A DNA stretch of 64,000 bases from Singulisphaera acidiphila DSM 18658 (GCF_000242455.2 NC_019892.1:1178001-1242000); one strand, 5' to 3'; counted from the stretch's first letter, positions 33,523-43,255 are shown. The notes: generated from the sequence alone by a model not told the origin. A program made the numbers and translations.

Positions 33523-34644
33523 ATGCGTCGATCGAGTATTTATGGATTGATGACGGTTTTATGGATGGGTGTCTCTGTGGGGGTGGCGGTGGCGGATCCC
33601 CCCGGGTTGAAAACTTTGGCCATTGGTGCTGAAGCGCCTGACTTCCGGCTGCCGGGGGTTGATGGCAAAACGTACAGCCTGAAGGATTTCGCCGAGGCCA
33701 AAGTTCTGGTCGTGGTTTTCACCTGCAACCATTGCCCGACTGCGCAGGCCTATGAAGGGCGGCTGGCCAAACTCCACGACGACTATCGTGGTAAAGGGGT
33801 CGCGCTGGTGGCGATCTCTCCCAACGATGACAAGGCGGTCCGGCTCGACGAGCTCGGGTACACCGACCTGGGCGACTCGTTCGAGGATATGAAGCTTCGC
33901 GCCAAGGAGGCTGGCTATCAGTATCCGTACCTCTACGATGGCGAGACCCAGGCGACAGCCAAAGCCTACGGGGTGCTCGCGACACCGCACGTCTACATTT
34001 TCGATGCGAATCGAACGCTGCGCTATGTAGGCCGGTTCGACGATTCGGAAGTGAAGACGGTGAAGTCGCACGATGCCCGCAACGCGGTCGATGCTTTGCT
34101 TGCGGGCACGCCGGTCCCTGTTGAGAAGACGCGGGTCTCCGGCTGTTCGACGAAGTGGTCCGACAAGCGGGCAAGCGCTGTGGAGTCATTGGCGAAGTGG
34201 GACGCGGAGCCGGTGACGCTCGACTCGCTCGACGATGCCGCGGTGGCGAAGCTCGTCAAGAACGAGGGGAAGAACTTGCTCCTGGTCAATCTCTGGGCGA
34301 CCTGGTGCGGCCCGTGCGTGGCCGAGCTGCCTGAGCTGGTCACGATCAACCGGATGTATCGCCACCGCAATTTCCGGCTCGTGACCATCAGCATCGACGA
34401 ACCCGAGAAGAAGGAGGCCGCCGTGGACGTCCTTCGGAAGAACCACGTTGCGGCCACGAACTATTTGCTCGAGACCAAGGACCGCGACCAGTTTGCCGAG
34501 GCGCTTGATAAGGAATGGCCTGGCCCCATCCCTTATACCCTGCTCATCGAACCCGGTGGCAAGATCCTCTATCGCAAGGTCGGTGCCATCGACTCGTTGG
34601 AAGTGCGCCGCGCCATCGTCAAGTACCTTGGCCGGACGTACTGA
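33523..34644 (+). CDS. Exported double-thioredoxin-fold protein (redoxin + TlpA-like)
   Basis: A 373-residue protein with a signal peptide (1-23) and two thioredoxin folds in series. Domain 1 (about 28-190) is an AhpC/TSA-type redoxin with CNHCP near 67 in the context FTCNHCPTAQAYEGRL, a known peroxiredoxin-like subgroup. Domain 2 (about 240-373) is TlpA-like with WATWCGPCVAELP near 260 and the cis-Pro segment PIPYTLLIEPGG. It likely moves disulfide electrons in the periplasm, perhaps for cytochrome-c maturation, which fits the many haem proteins here. The start at 33523 has GGAG upstream; a GTG at 33484 would prepend a Lys/His/Glu-rich tail before the signal peptide. Confidence 0.85.
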   Translation: MRRSSIYGLMTVLWMGVSVGVAVADPPGLKTLAIGAEAPDFRLPGVDGKTYSLKDFAEAKVLVVVFTCNHCPTAQAYEGRLAKLHDDYRGKGVALVAISPNDDKAVRLDELGYTDLGDSFEDMKLRAKEAGYQYPYLYDGETQATAKAYGVLATPHVYIFDANRTLRYVGRFDDSEVKTVKSHDARNAVDALLAGTPVPVEKTRVSGCSTKWSDKRASAVESLAKWDAEPVTLDSLDDAAVAKLVKNEGKNLLLVNLWATWCGPCVAELPELVTINRMYRHRNFRLVTISIDEPEKKEAAVDVLRKNHVAATNYLLETKDRDQFAEALDKEWPGPIPYTLLIEPGGKILYRKVGAIDSLEVRRAIVKYLGRTY

Positions 34645-34930
34645 CTTCGACCAGCCTCCGTCGAGTCTCGCCTCTTGCATTCCGGTACGCCCGCGGGAAA
34701 CACTATCGCGAATCAAGAGACATTAGAGAAAGGTTTGCCGCTCTCTTTGTAGGGAGGCCACGGCCCGCCATGCCTTGCATAAGACGAGGCTGGTGAGTCG
34801 TGTCCATCCTGTATTAAAGAGAGCGGTTGAAGAATCGTCTCTGCCTCTCTCTGTCGTGTATTGAGGATGGTCGGTCGGGCCCGCCCTCTGATCCAAAAGA
34901 CGTTTCGATCCGTTGCCCCGAAAGGTGCTT

Positions 34931-36214
34931 ATGCCAAATCTATCCCATCCCAGTCGCCGACAGTTCCTCACCGCCGCGACGGCCACCTTGGCGATTCCCA
35001 CGATTCTCCCACGGAGTGTCTTCGGGGCGAACGAGCGGATTGTCACAGGGCACATCGGGGTCCGCAACCAGGGGACGGCCAACCTCAAAGCCTTCTTGGA
35101 TCCGAAGCTGACCACGTTGGTCTCGCCGGCCGCGATGTGCGACGTCGACAGCCGGCACTTGAAGACCGCCATCGAGATCGTCGAAAAATCGCGTGAGAAG
35201 AAGAAGTGCGACGGCTACGACGACTATCGCAAGGTCCTCGATCGCAAAGATATCGACGCGGTCGTCATCTCGACACCCGACCACTGGCATGCGCTCATGG
35301 AGATCCATGCCTGCCAAGCCGGTAAAGACGTCTATTGCGAGAAGCCGCTTTCGCTGACGATCCGCGAAGGGCGGCAGATGGTCGAGGCCGCGCGGGCCAA
35401 TAACCGGATCGTTCAGACCGGCTCGCAACAGCGTTCGTCGCCCGGGTTCCGTGAAGTCTGCGAACTGGTCCGCTCGGGACGGATCGGCAAGGTTCAAAAA
35501 GTCCTCGTGGGGATCCCCAAGGTCAACTTTGAAGGCGATGCGCTCCCCGACTCGGCTCCGCCCACTTACCTCAACTACGACCGCTGGCTTGGCCCTGCCT
35601 TGTACCGGCCGTACAACTCGAAGCGCGTTCATTATCTATTCCGCTTCTTCTGGGATTACTCGGGCGGCCAGATGACCAACTTCGGCGCCCACAACATCGA
35701 CATCGCCCAGTGGGGGCTGGGGACTGACGATACCGGCCCGATCTCGACCGAGGCGACCGCCACTTTCGACCCCCAGCACAAGTTCGAGGTCCCCAACAGT
35801 TGCCGGGTCACCCACACCTATGCCAACGGGGTGACCTTGATCATCGGTCAGGACCAGCCGGATATCCGCGGTGGCACCACGTTCATCGGGACCGATGGAA
35901 CCCTCTTTGTCGATCGCAGCAAGAAGACGAGCACCCCGTCCACGATCCTCAAGACCCCGCTCTCCGAGGGGGACGTCCACCTCTACGAGAGCACAAACCA
36001 CTATCAGAACTTCCTCGACTGTGTGAAGAGCCGTAAGACGCCGATCTGCGACGTCGAGATCGGCCACCGGAGCGCGACGATCTGCCACCTGGGGAACATC
36101 GCGATTCGCCTCGGTCGCAAGGTCCAGTGGGATCCGGCCGCCGAGCGAATCATCGGCGATGACGAGGCGGCCGCGATGGCCTCTCGGCCGCACCGCTCGC
36201 CCTACACGATCTGA
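34931..36214 (+). CDS. Gfo/Idh/MocA-family oxidoreductase, Tat-exported
   Basis: A 427-residue NAD(P)-dependent oxidoreductase of the glucose-fructose oxidoreductase/inositol-dehydrogenase superfamily. The N-terminus SRRQFLTAATATLAIP is a twin-arginine signal, as in many planctomycete members. VISTPDHWHALMEIHACQAGKDVYCEKPLSLTIREG contains the conserved EKP motif of the NAD-binding domain, and WDYSGGQMTNFGAHNIDIAQWGLG lies in the substrate domain with its catalytic His. The ATG at 34931 is preceded by AAAGGTG. The substrate is probably a sugar or cyclitol but cannot be specified. It is transcribed alone, with a strong terminator downstream. Confidence 0.9.
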   Translation: MPNLSHPSRRQFLTAATATLAIPTILPRSVFGANERIVTGHIGVRNQGTANLKAFLDPKLTTLVSPAAMCDVDSRHLKTAIEIVEKSREKKKCDGYDDYRKVLDRKDIDAVVISTPDHWHALMEIHACQAGKDVYCEKPLSLTIREGRQMVEAARANNRIVQTGSQQRSSPGFREVCELVRSGRIGKVQKVLVGIPKVNFEGDALPDSAPPTYLNYDRWLGPALYRPYNSKRVHYLFRFFWDYSGGQMTNFGAHNIDIAQWGLGTDDTGPISTEATATFDPQHKFEVPNSCRVTHTYANGVTLIIGQDQPDIRGGTTFIGTDGTLFVDRSKKTSTPSTILKTPLSEGDVHLYESTNHYQNFLDCVKSRKTPICDVEIGHRSATICHLGNIAIRLGRKVQWDPAAERIIGDDEAAAMASRPHRSPYTI

Positions 36215-36274
36215 GCCGGCGGTTTCCGATCCGACTCTCCCGGGTCACGGGAAAGAGAAAAGCCAATAAAAAAA

Positions 36275-36319
36275 GGGGGCCGACAGGATGCGGGAAACCG
36301 CGTCCTGTCGGCCCCCTTT
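36275..36319. terminator. Strong terminator hairpin after the Gfo/Idh/MocA gene
   Basis: GGGGGCCGACAGGATGCGG (36275-36293) pairs with 36298-36316 around a short GAAA loop with one G-T pair, then TTTC follows; seven A residues flank the other side. Confidence 0.85.
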
Positions 36320-36453
36320 CTTCGTTGCGTTTGGACTTGGAGACAGGTGGACAGGCGTCTTCTCTCTCGCCTTGCCAAGGCGGGTGGCCGGTTCCATGCG
36401 CCATCTTGTAGAATGGAGATTCGACGAGGCCATTATTCCCGAAGGAAACCGTC

Positions 36454-37428
36454 ATGTCTCTCTTGGATTCACTCAAGAAGTACACCACCGTTGTCGCCGA
36501 TACTGGGGACATCAACTCGATCGCCAAGTTCAAGCCCCAGGATGCCACGACCAACCCCTCGTTGCTGTTCAACGCGGCGAAGCAGGCGGAGTATGCTCAC
36601 CTGGTCGAGCAGGCGCTTCAGGACGCCGCTGCGGAAGGGGGCGATCAGGCTGCGCAAACCGAAGCCTTCATGGACCACCTGTTTGTCGGCTTCGGCCGTG
36701 AGATCCTCAAAATCATTCCCGGCCGCGTCTCGACCGAAGTGGACGCGGGTCTGAGCTTCGATACCGAGCGGACCATCGCCAAGGCCCATCGCCTGATTGC
36801 GCTTTATGAGCAGGCCGGCGTTGACCGCAACCGCGTCTTGATCAAGGTCGCCAGCACCTGGGAAGGGATCCGCGCGGCCGAGCAACTCGAGCGCGAAGGG
36901 ATCCACTGCAACCTGACCCTGCTCTTCAGCTTCGCCCAGGCGGTCGCCTGTGCCGAGGCCGGCGTGACCTTGATCTCGCCGTTCGTCGGTCGGATCTACG
37001 ACTGGTACAAGAAGGAGCGTGGGGTTGCCGACATCCCGGCCGATGAGGACCCCGGGGTTGAATCCGTGACCCGGATCTATCAGTACTACAAGAAGTACGG
37101 GTATCAGACCCAGGTGATGGGGGCGAGCTTCCGCAAGGTCGAGCAGATCAACCTCCTGGCCGGGTGTGACCTCCTGACCATCAGCACCGACCTGCTCGCG
37201 AAACTGGGTGAGACCGAAGGCGAACTGACCCGCCGGCTCTCCCTCGAGTCGGCCAAGGAGAGCAAGGACGCGAAGATCCATCTCGACGAGAAGACCTTCC
37301 GCTGGATGCACAACGAAGACCCGATGGCCGTCGAAAAGCTGAGCGATGGCATTCGCAAGTTCTACGTCGATGCCCGCAAGCTCGAGAAGTTCGCCCAGTC
37401 GATGGTGGCTCAGAAGGTGGGGAGCTGA
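36454..37428 (+). CDS. tal: Transaldolase
   Basis: A 324-residue cytoplasmic transaldolase (TalB-type length and motifs) moving a dihydroxyacetone unit between sedoheptulose 7-phosphate and glyceraldehyde 3-phosphate. [13 protein letters not shown] (near 30), [15 protein letters not shown], and [20 protein letters not shown] with the Schiff-base Lys near 132 are all intact, as is [32 protein letters not shown] precedes the ATG. It is the non-oxidative pentose-phosphate complement to the pgi/gnd pair 25 kb away. Confidence 0.96.
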   Translation: MSLLDSLKKYTTVVADTGDINSIAKFKPQDATTNPSLLFNAAKQAEYAHLVEQALQDAAAEGGDQAAQTEAFMDHLFVGFGREILKIIPGRVSTEVDAGLSFDTERTIAKAHRLIALYEQAGVDRNRVLIKVASTWEGIRAAEQLEREGIHCNLTLLFSFAQAVACAEAGVTLISPFVGRIYDWYKKERGVADIPADEDPGVESVTRIYQYYKKYGYQTQVMGASFRKVEQINLLAGCDLLTISTDLLAKLGETEGELTRRLSLESAKESKDAKIHLDEKTFRWMHNEDPMAVEKLSDGIRKFYVDARKLEKFAQSMVAQKVGS

Positions 37429-37466
37429 AGTCGTAGACCCCCATTGGGATTTCTTCCGGGCGAGCG

Positions 37467-37483
37467 GGGAGCGGATCGCTCCC
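37467..37483 (+). terminator. Hairpin downstream of transaldolase
   Basis: GGGAGCG (37467-37473) pairs with CGCTCCC (37477-37483) with a three-base loop, 38 bases after the stop. It resembles the hairpin after lgt but lacks a clean T tract. Confidence 0.4.
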
Positions 37484-37646
37484 TGTCTTCGGGATGTCGT
37501 GTTGGAGCGGAGCCGAAGCCAGGGATCTCACGCTCTTCGCTCGCCTGGAAATCGAAAACAAGAGGACGCCGTTTCTCCCGTTGCGCAGGGCTAAGTAAGT
37601 CAGGGGAAGGACGGGAACAAGTCCTCTGCTTCTGGTATTCGGAAAT

Positions 37647-37650
37647 TAGG
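37647..37650. repeat. Target-site duplication TAGG, left copy
   Basis: TAGG abuts the left inverted repeat and is repeated at 39011-39014 directly after the right inverted repeat. Confidence 0.7.
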
Positions 37651-37666
37651 ACTGGTATTTTGCAAA
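37651..37666. repeat. IS left terminal inverted repeat
   Basis: ACTGGTATTTTGCAAA; one mismatch to the right end. Confidence 0.85.
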
Positions 37667-37754
37667 CTGGTCCGCGGCAGCGTTAAAATAGGTAGACGAG
37701 GCTCGAGTTTTGCCCAAATTGCTCTGGCGCAGTTGGACTGCGGAGCATCGGCTT

Positions 37755-38993
37755 ATGCCTGGAATTATCGAATTTCCCAAGCTGGTCGAAGCCGCCCTGA
37801 CCCAGCACGGCGACCTCTTCGCCAATGAGTGCCAACGTCGCCACTTCGCCGAGTACCTCACCGGCCTGTTCGTCGCCGACCGGAAAACCGTCCTCGGCAT
37901 TCATGACGAGTTCGCCCAGACCACCGACCAATCCTGCCTCAATCGCTTCCTCACCGCCGCCCAGTGGGACCCCGAGACGCTCAACGATCGAAGGCTCGAG
38001 CAACTCCAGAAGGAGCCCTCCACTCGCTACAGCGTTCAGGGCGTCATCCCGATCGACAATACTCTCGTCGATCGGGACGGGATGCTGATTCCCGACGCCA
38101 ACTGGTTCTGGGACCACACCGAAGAGCGGAACAAGATCGCCCAGGACTATCTCTTCGTCAACTACGTCTGCACCAGCGGCAAGCACTACCCCCTGGAGTT
38201 CCGGCTCTTCCGCAAGCAAGAGGTCTGCGAAGCCTTGGACGAGCCGTTCCGCAACCATACCGCCTTGTGCTGCGAGCTGATCGATTGGGTCTGCGAGCGG
38301 GGAATCCCCGGCGACTTCGCCATGGACTGCTACTTCACCAACGCCGAGGTCCTCAACCACATTGATGGGAAGCAGGATCGGTTGGGACGGCCCCACGGTT
38401 ACGTGGGCGATCTCAAGACCAACCGCAAGTTGGAGTGGAAGGGGGGGATCCTCAAGGCCAACGAGTTGGCGGCGTCGATCCCGGTGGAGGACCGCAAAGC
38501 GATGAGGATCGGCGACCGTCGCCAGTGGTACTTCACGGTGACGGTCCGAATCCCCGGGGTGAACCACAAGGTGCGGATTGTCATCCTCTGGCACTACCGC
38601 AACGACGGGACGTGCTGCAAGATCCTGGTGACGAATCGGATTACCTGGGAGGTGAGTCGGATCGTGCGGGTGTACCGCCATCGCTGGACAGGCACGGAGA
38701 CGTTCCATCGGGACGGCAAGCAACAACTCGGGTTGGGTGACTGTCAGTTGCGTGATGTCCAGGGCCAGACCCGGCATATGTACCTGGTCATGCTGGCGTA
38801 CAGTCTGCTCATGAGCGAGTTGAAGCAGGGTCGTGCGAAGGAGTGGGCACTCCATCGGCTGATGACCATCGGCGAGGCCTGTCGGGCGATGACGAGGGAA
38901 GCCCTGCGGACGACGCTCTCGTGGGCGATCGAGCAAGTCACGCAATTTGAGCAACCCTATGAACATGTCGTGGCTCAGCTGGGGTTATCCTGA
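37755..38993 (+). CDS. IS701-family DDE transposase
   Basis: A 412-residue transposase if started at the ATG at 37755 (a TTG at 37710 in the same frame could add 15 residues). The DDE-type triad is readable: first Asp in VIPIDNTLVDRD (about 103), second in FAMDCYFTN (about 192), and Glu in YRHRWTGTETFHRDGKQQLGLGDCQLRD (about 313), with the YR-x-W-x-x-E context of IS4/IS701 relatives. The stop codon at 38991-38993 lies directly next to the right inverted repeat. It catalyses cut-and-paste movement of the element. No frameshift is seen, so it may be active. Confidence 0.88.
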   Translation: MPGIIEFPKLVEAALTQHGDLFANECQRRHFAEYLTGLFVADRKTVLGIHDEFAQTTDQSCLNRFLTAAQWDPETLNDRRLEQLQKEPSTRYSVQGVIPIDNTLVDRDGMLIPDANWFWDHTEERNKIAQDYLFVNYVCTSGKHYPLEFRLFRKQEVCEALDEPFRNHTALCCELIDWVCERGIPGDFAMDCYFTNAEVLNHIDGKQDRLGRPHGYVGDLKTNRKLEWKGGILKANELAASIPVEDRKAMRIGDRRQWYFTVTVRIPGVNHKVRIVILWHYRNDGTCCKILVTNRITWEVSRIVRVYRHRWTGTETFHRDGKQQLGLGDCQLRDVQGQTRHMYLVMLAYSLLMSELKQGRAKEWALHRLMTIGEACRAMTREALRTTLSWAIEQVTQFEQPYEHVVAQLGLS

Positions 38994-38994
38994 C

Positions 38995-39010
38995 TTTGCA
39001 AAACACCAGT
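38995..39010. repeat. IS right terminal inverted repeat
   Basis: TTTGCAAAACACCAGT, the complement of the left end with one mismatch; followed by TAGG at 39011-39014. Confidence 0.85.
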
Positions 39011-39163
39011 TAGGATATTCGTGGGGGCGATGGATTTCACAGTTTTTCATCGCTCTGGAACCATTCACGGACGGTCCGGTCCGGAAGGGTGACGCCACCA
39101 TCGTGATCCGGTAGAATTGGAGAATAGCCAGGTCGATTGGATCGTCAAATTAAGGTGGATTTT

Positions 39164-39658
39164 ATGCTTTCAGGCATGTCCGCTTTTACGCTCGTGCATG
39201 TCGCGATCAGTCTGGTTGCGATTGGCTCGGGATTCGTTGTCTTGTTCGGGCTACTCACCGGCAAGCGACTCGACGGCTGGACTGTGTTCTTCCTGGCGAC
39301 CACGGTTGCGACGAGCGTGACCGGATTCGGCTTCCCAATCCATGGCTTTACGCCAGGTCTTGGGCTCGGCGTCATCTCCTTGCTGGTTCTGGCGGTGGCG
39401 ATCTATGCCCGGTACGCTCGCCGCCTTACCGGGGTCTGGCGTCGTGTCTATGTCGTCAGCGCTACAGCCGCCCTCTATTTCAATTTCTTCGTCCTGATCG
39501 TCCAGTCCTTCCAGAAGGTACCCACCCTCAAGGCGCTGGCTCCGACGCAGACGGAATTGCCCTTTGCGCTGACGCAACTCACCGCGCTCGTGGCTTTCTT
39601 GATCCTTGGATTTCTGGCCTCGACCCGGTTTCGCGAGTCGCCAGCCAGCATCGCTTGA
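39164..39658 (+). CDS. Conserved four-span membrane protein, unknown function
   Basis: A 164-residue integral membrane protein with four hydrophobic segments at about 6-28 (FTLVHVAISLVAIGSGFVVLFGLL), 36-58, 64-84 and 129-152. Motifs are GKRLDGWTVFFLATTVATSVTGFGFP and the loop SFQKVPTLKALAPTQTE. AAGGTGG lies five bases before the ATG at 39164, which decides the start over an upstream TTG. It looks like the widely distributed family of uncharacterised small membrane proteins that often start FTLLHVALSLIGI; no function is known to me. It lies between the IS element and the convergent Trypco1/NTPase operon. Confidence 0.75.
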   Translation: MLSGMSAFTLVHVAISLVAIGSGFVVLFGLLTGKRLDGWTVFFLATTVATSVTGFGFPIHGFTPGLGLGVISLLVLAVAIYARYARRLTGVWRRVYVVSATAALYFNFFVLIVQSFQKVPTLKALAPTQTELPFALTQLTALVAFLILGFLASTRFRESPASIA

Positions 39659-39751
39659 TCCTACCGGGTATCGTGACCTTCCCGTTGCCCGCGTCGATCC
39701 CAACCTCCGCGCCCCTCCGGAAATCATGCTGTCGGTGGTGAGATAGCCGTT

Positions 39752-42700
39752 TCAATCCAGGGCCGCGGACCGAGCGATCGCGGCCTTTGCGTTCAAACCC
39801 TCGAGGATGGATTGGCGAAGGATCCGGAACCGATCCGCATCAAGCCGGGGACCGGGGTGGTCCGCCCACGTCTGGAAATAGTCGTGACGAGGCTGCTTCC
39901 ACGTCAGGATCCGGATCAGCTCCCGTTCGAGATCGTCCGCCGGCAACCTCGCCCGGAGAGGATCCAAGGCTGCGAGCACCTCGGCGAAGGAATCACACTT
40001 CTCGATCAGTTTCTCGAGGATAAGGCTCCGGGTCTCCTCAGCCAGCTCGGCCACCAGAAGTGCGTCCCAGAGGCGTCGGGCATCCTCCGACTGGGGCCGC
40101 CCGTTTGCCCAGTAGGACAAGGTGTAGTAAGCCATCGATCGGTGAATGTCGAGGCCGCCTCGACCAATGGCCTCATGGGCCAAGTCGACGAGATCAAGTC
40201 GGGCTGGGGCGTCGACCGGGACGGTGTGTAGGAGGTTCTCGAGTGTCCAACCGACCTTGTACGCCACGAACTGGTTCCGGGTGCTGATCAGGCCCGCAAT
40301 CCGATCCAGAGCGCCGGCCAGGAGGGGCGGTTCATTGTGGAAATGACAGAACAGGTCGAGCAACTCGCGCTGCAAGTTCGCGACACCGGTCCCCAGGCAG
40401 CGATCGACTACCGCGAGCACCGCCTCCGGCCGATCGTGAGTGTAGCGGTTGAGCCATGCGACTTCGATCATCGGCCAGCCGGCCGGCAGCCGTTCGAGAG
40501 TGTCCCAGGCGGCTTCCCGGCGCCCTGGGCACTTGGTGGAAGCCTCCACAAGGGCTCCGACGTTCGCGGACTCGGGCGGGGTCCGCGAGGCCACGCGGTT
40601 GAGCACCGCTTCGAGGCGGCCTGCGAGGTCAGGCTTGGCCTGGGAGAGAATCGAGGAGGTTAATCTCAGGAGTCGGAAGTCCTGGCCGGGAATCGCTTCG
40701 TCGGTCCATTGCTCCAACAGCGTTACGGCCCGGGTGGGATCTTGGAGGAGGATCTCGGACAGAAGCCTGTCCCCCAGGGCCGTCGGCGGATCCTGCCGGA
40801 ATAGGGCCTTGCAGAGCGGCTCGAATCCCCGGTCTCGGTGTCGATACAGCAGCGCCGCGGCCACGTCCTCGATCCCGACGTTTCCGGTCGTTTCCTTCAG
40901 CCGGGTCCGATCGGCCAGCCAGGGCAGAAGTGAGCCGAATACCTCGTCGGCGCGACGGGTGGCGAAGAGCTTGTAGACGGCTGAACCTGGGGTCTCCGTC
41001 CACGATTTGATCATTTCGCGGTCGAAGTCGTCGTCGCCTCGGTCGAGCCAGTGCCCCCACTCAAAGGGATAGGGATCGTCATGGACGAACCAGGGCCGGA
41101 TCAAGTCGAGGATCAACGAGGAGGACGCCCGGCCCCGGCCGGCAAGGTGCGCCAGCCCGTCAACCACCGACCCGGAGAAACGGTGGCGGGAAGGGACGAC
41201 CCGCCCGACAACAGCCCGGAGTTGGGCCGCATAGTCATCGGGGGCGTGGAACTCAACCAGCAACCGGAGGAGCGTGGAGGCCAGGATTTCGGGCGGGGTA
41301 TCCGGATGGCCGACGATTTGGTTGACGACGAGCTGGACGAGCGCGTGGTCTCCGGCGTGTTCACGGCGGACGACCGCCAGGGCCATCGCCTCGGAGAGGG
41401 AGTCGTGGCCCTCAGCGTGGCCCTTATTCTTGTGACGGAAGCCGATGATCCTGTCAGCCCCCTCGGCCGTGATCATCCGGTTATCGGTCGCTTCGGCCAT
41501 CACATATTCGGCGACCGCGTCGAATCCGAACCGGAAGCCGCTGCCCGCCGCTTCCAGCACGCGCAGGTCGAGCAGAGCGTTGCGGAGGGGCCGGTCCGAA
41601 CGGAACCGGTCGTCGACCGTTGCTCGGTCGAGGACATTGGTACTCCCGTGGAGCGCGTCGGCCCCCAGCCCTGCGAGGGCAGACCGGACGTCGTCCACGG
41701 TGTAGGCCTGTTCGGTGGCCACGGAGGCACGTCGGCAGGTCTGCTCCAGGTAGCGGCTGAGGGCTTGATGCGCCGTCCAGGCCGGGCCGATCGAATTCCC
41801 GCCGGCCGGACCAGCCACTTCGGCCCAGACCCGCAGAAAGAAGGGATGCCGGCCGAGGTCGGCCTCAACCGGGGGCGCGGCGAGGCCATACTTCTCGGCG
41901 GCCTGACGGTGCTCGTCCGGGTCGAAGTCGCCGACGGTGATCCCCTCCCTCGGTGCGCGCTGAGGCCGGTCGTCCTCACGTCGTAGCCCAGCGTTCAGGA
42001 GGGGATCCTTCCACTCGTGACAGAGGTCGTTCGGGATCAGGTCGGAGACCCCTGCCCAGAACTGGGGGCGGGATGAGACAACCAACCGGACATCGTTCTC
42101 GCGGAGCCAGGCGACCGTCCGGGTGACCCACGACCGGGCCTGGATCAAGTGAGCAAACGCGGCCTCGTTGAGGCCGTCGACCAAGACGACGAGAGAGCTG
42201 GGGGCGAGCTCGACGATCAGTCTCCCGAGGCCCGGGAAAGCCGTTGGGACGTCGGACTCGAGGGCGTGATCCAGCACGGCAGCCAAACTACCCTTGTCGG
42301 GGTTGAAGTGCATCGCCCGGACCAGGATGACCGCCCGCTCCTCCCTCATCAGGTCGGCGACCCGAGCGAGCAGATTGGTTTTGCCGACCCCGGTCGGTCC
42401 GATGATTGGCAGGAGTCGCCGGGAGCTTGCCAGGAAGGCCTCGATCTGCCGTTCCACGTTCCTCGAGGCATAGGTTGATGGGTCGTAGATCGACCCATGG
42501 CGGAAGTCGCCGGTCAATTCCCGAAGGGGAGCGTCGGTCTGCCTCCGGCAGAGCACCCGGGCGCCGGCTGGGTTGAGGTGTTGCCCGTAAGCAGGGACCT
42601 CGGCTCGGTTGGCGTGCAGGAGGTCGGCCAGCGGTCCCTCTGCCGGGCCTGGGAATAGGCTGACGGCAAACCCATGGATCGGATCGGCAGCGGCCGAGGT

Positions 42701-43255
42701 CTGGGCGGCGTCAACCAACCCGACCATCGCCCCGGTCTCCATGTCGACTAGCGGGGCGCCGCTCAGGCCAGGGCCTACCACTGCGTTCGTCAGGGTGAAC
42801 ACGTCCAGGTCGGCCTTGTCCAGCCAGGACGCTCGGATCGTCGTTGGACCGCCGACGACAGCCGTGGTCGGGAGGCTGTCTCGCAGCACAGCGACTGGAC
42901 GCTGGAATCCGGTCGACCAGACCGTCCGGCCAGCCTCGCAAGGCCCTGCGCAGGCCAGGATCTCCACGTTGGCCGGCCCATCGACGTGGAGCACAGCCAA
43001 GTCTCTCCGGAATGCCTCCGGGTCGACGATGACCTCGGCGGCGACGACCAGCGGAGCCTCCGTTGGCCCGGAGGCCGGGAGCTCGACATCCACCGCGCCG
43101 CCGGCCATTGCCACCACGTGATGGCAGGTCAACAGGAGGCCCGGGCCGACAAAGACACCGGTCCCGGCCACCTGATCCGTTCCCCTGCGGCGCACGCGGA
43201 CCACCGCCCGTCGCGTCCTGGCTTCGTCGAACAGCCGAGAGGGCGGTCCCGTCAT
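39752..43255 (-). CDS. Trypsin-like protease fused to NACHT-type STAND NTPase with helical repeats
   Basis: An 1167-residue cytoplasmic multidomain protein without signal peptide. Residues 15-205 form a trypsin-fold serine protease with a complete apparent triad: His46 in LLTCHHVV, Asp85 in RRDLAVLHV and Ser165 in GPGLSGAPLV. Residues about 265-480 form a P-loop STAND/NACHT-like NTPase: Walker A GPTGVGKTN (286-294), Walker B LVVLVDGLNE (355-364) and sensor-like LVVSSRP (391-397). The rest (about 600-1160) is all-helical and repeat-like, suited to recognising a trigger. It overlaps the upstream Trypco1 gene by four bases (ATGA). Published comparative genomics (Kaur, Burroughs, Iyer and Aravind) describes such protease-NTPase/Trypco pairs as predicted conflict systems: effector protease, NTPase switch, sensor. 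Function in this organism is inferred. Confidence 0.85.
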   Translation of the reverse strand: MTGPPSRLFDEARTRRAVVRVRRRGTDQVAGTGVFVGPGLLLTCHHVVAMAGGAVDVELPASGPTEAPLVVAAEVIVDPEAFRRDLAVLHVDGPANVEILACAGPCEAGRTVWSTGFQRPVAVLRDSLPTTAVVGGPTTIRASWLDKADLDVFTLTNAVVGPGLSGAPLVDMETGAMVGLVDAAQTSAAADPIHGFAVSLFPGPAEGPLADLLHANRAEVPAYGQHLNPAGARVLCRRQTDAPLRELTGDFRHGSIYDPSTYASRNVERQIEAFLASSRRLLPIIGPTGVGKTNLLARVADLMREERAVILVRAMHFNPDKGSLAAVLDHALESDVPTAFPGLGRLIVELAPSSLVVLVDGLNEAAFAHLIQARSWVTRTVAWLRENDVRLVVSSRPQFWAGVSDLIPNDLCHEWKDPLLNAGLRREDDRPQRAPREGITVGDFDPDEHRQAAEKYGLAAPPVEADLGRHPFFLRVWAEVAGPAGGNSIGPAWTAHQALSRYLEQTCRRASVATEQAYTVDDVRSALAGLGADALHGSTNVLDRATVDDRFRSDRPLRNALLDLRVLEAAGSGFRFGFDAVAEYVMAEATDNRMITAEGADRIIGFRHKNKGHAEGHDSLSEAMALAVVRREHAGDHALVQLVVNQIVGHPDTPPEILASTLLRLLVEFHAPDDYAAQLRAVVGRVVPSRHRFSGSVVDGLAHLAGRGRASSSLILDLIRPWFVHDDPYPFEWGHWLDRGDDDFDREMIKSWTETPGSAVYKLFATRRADEVFGSLLPWLADRTRLKETTGNVGIEDVAAALLYRHRDRGFEPLCKALFRQDPPTALGDRLLSEILLQDPTRAVTLLEQWTDEAIPGQDFRLLRLTSSILSQAKPDLAGRLEAVLNRVASRTPPESANVGALVEASTKCPGRREAAWDTLERLPAGWPMIEVAWLNRYTHDRPEAVLAVVDRCLGTGVANLQRELLDLFCHFHNEPPLLAGALDRIAGLISTRNQFVAYKVGWTLENLLHTVPVDAPARLDLVDLAHEAIGRGGLDIHRSMAYYTLSYWANGRPQSEDARRLWDALLVAELAEETRSLILEKLIEKCDSFAEVLAALDPLRARLPADDLERELIRILTWKQPRHDYFQTWADHPGPRLDADRFRILRQSILEGLNAKAAIARSAALD

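Larger units (their letters stand above)
37651..39010 (+). mobile_element. IS701-like insertion sequence, complete
   Basis: A 1360-base element with terminal inverted repeats ACTGGTATTTTGCAAA (37651-37666) and, at the right end inverted, ACTGGTGTTTTGCAAA (38995-39010), matching at 15 of 16 positions. TAGG is present directly outside both ends (37647-37650 and 39011-39014), consistent with a 4-base target duplication as described for the IS701 family. It carries one transposase gene occupying almost the whole element. The intact ends, duplication and open frame suggest recent arrival. Confidence 0.85.

Noticed and set aside
37683..38966. Leftward open frame of 427 codons within the IS element
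   Set aside because: It mirrors the transposase codon for codon. The plus-strand frame carries the DDE-type motifs and matches the element's ends.
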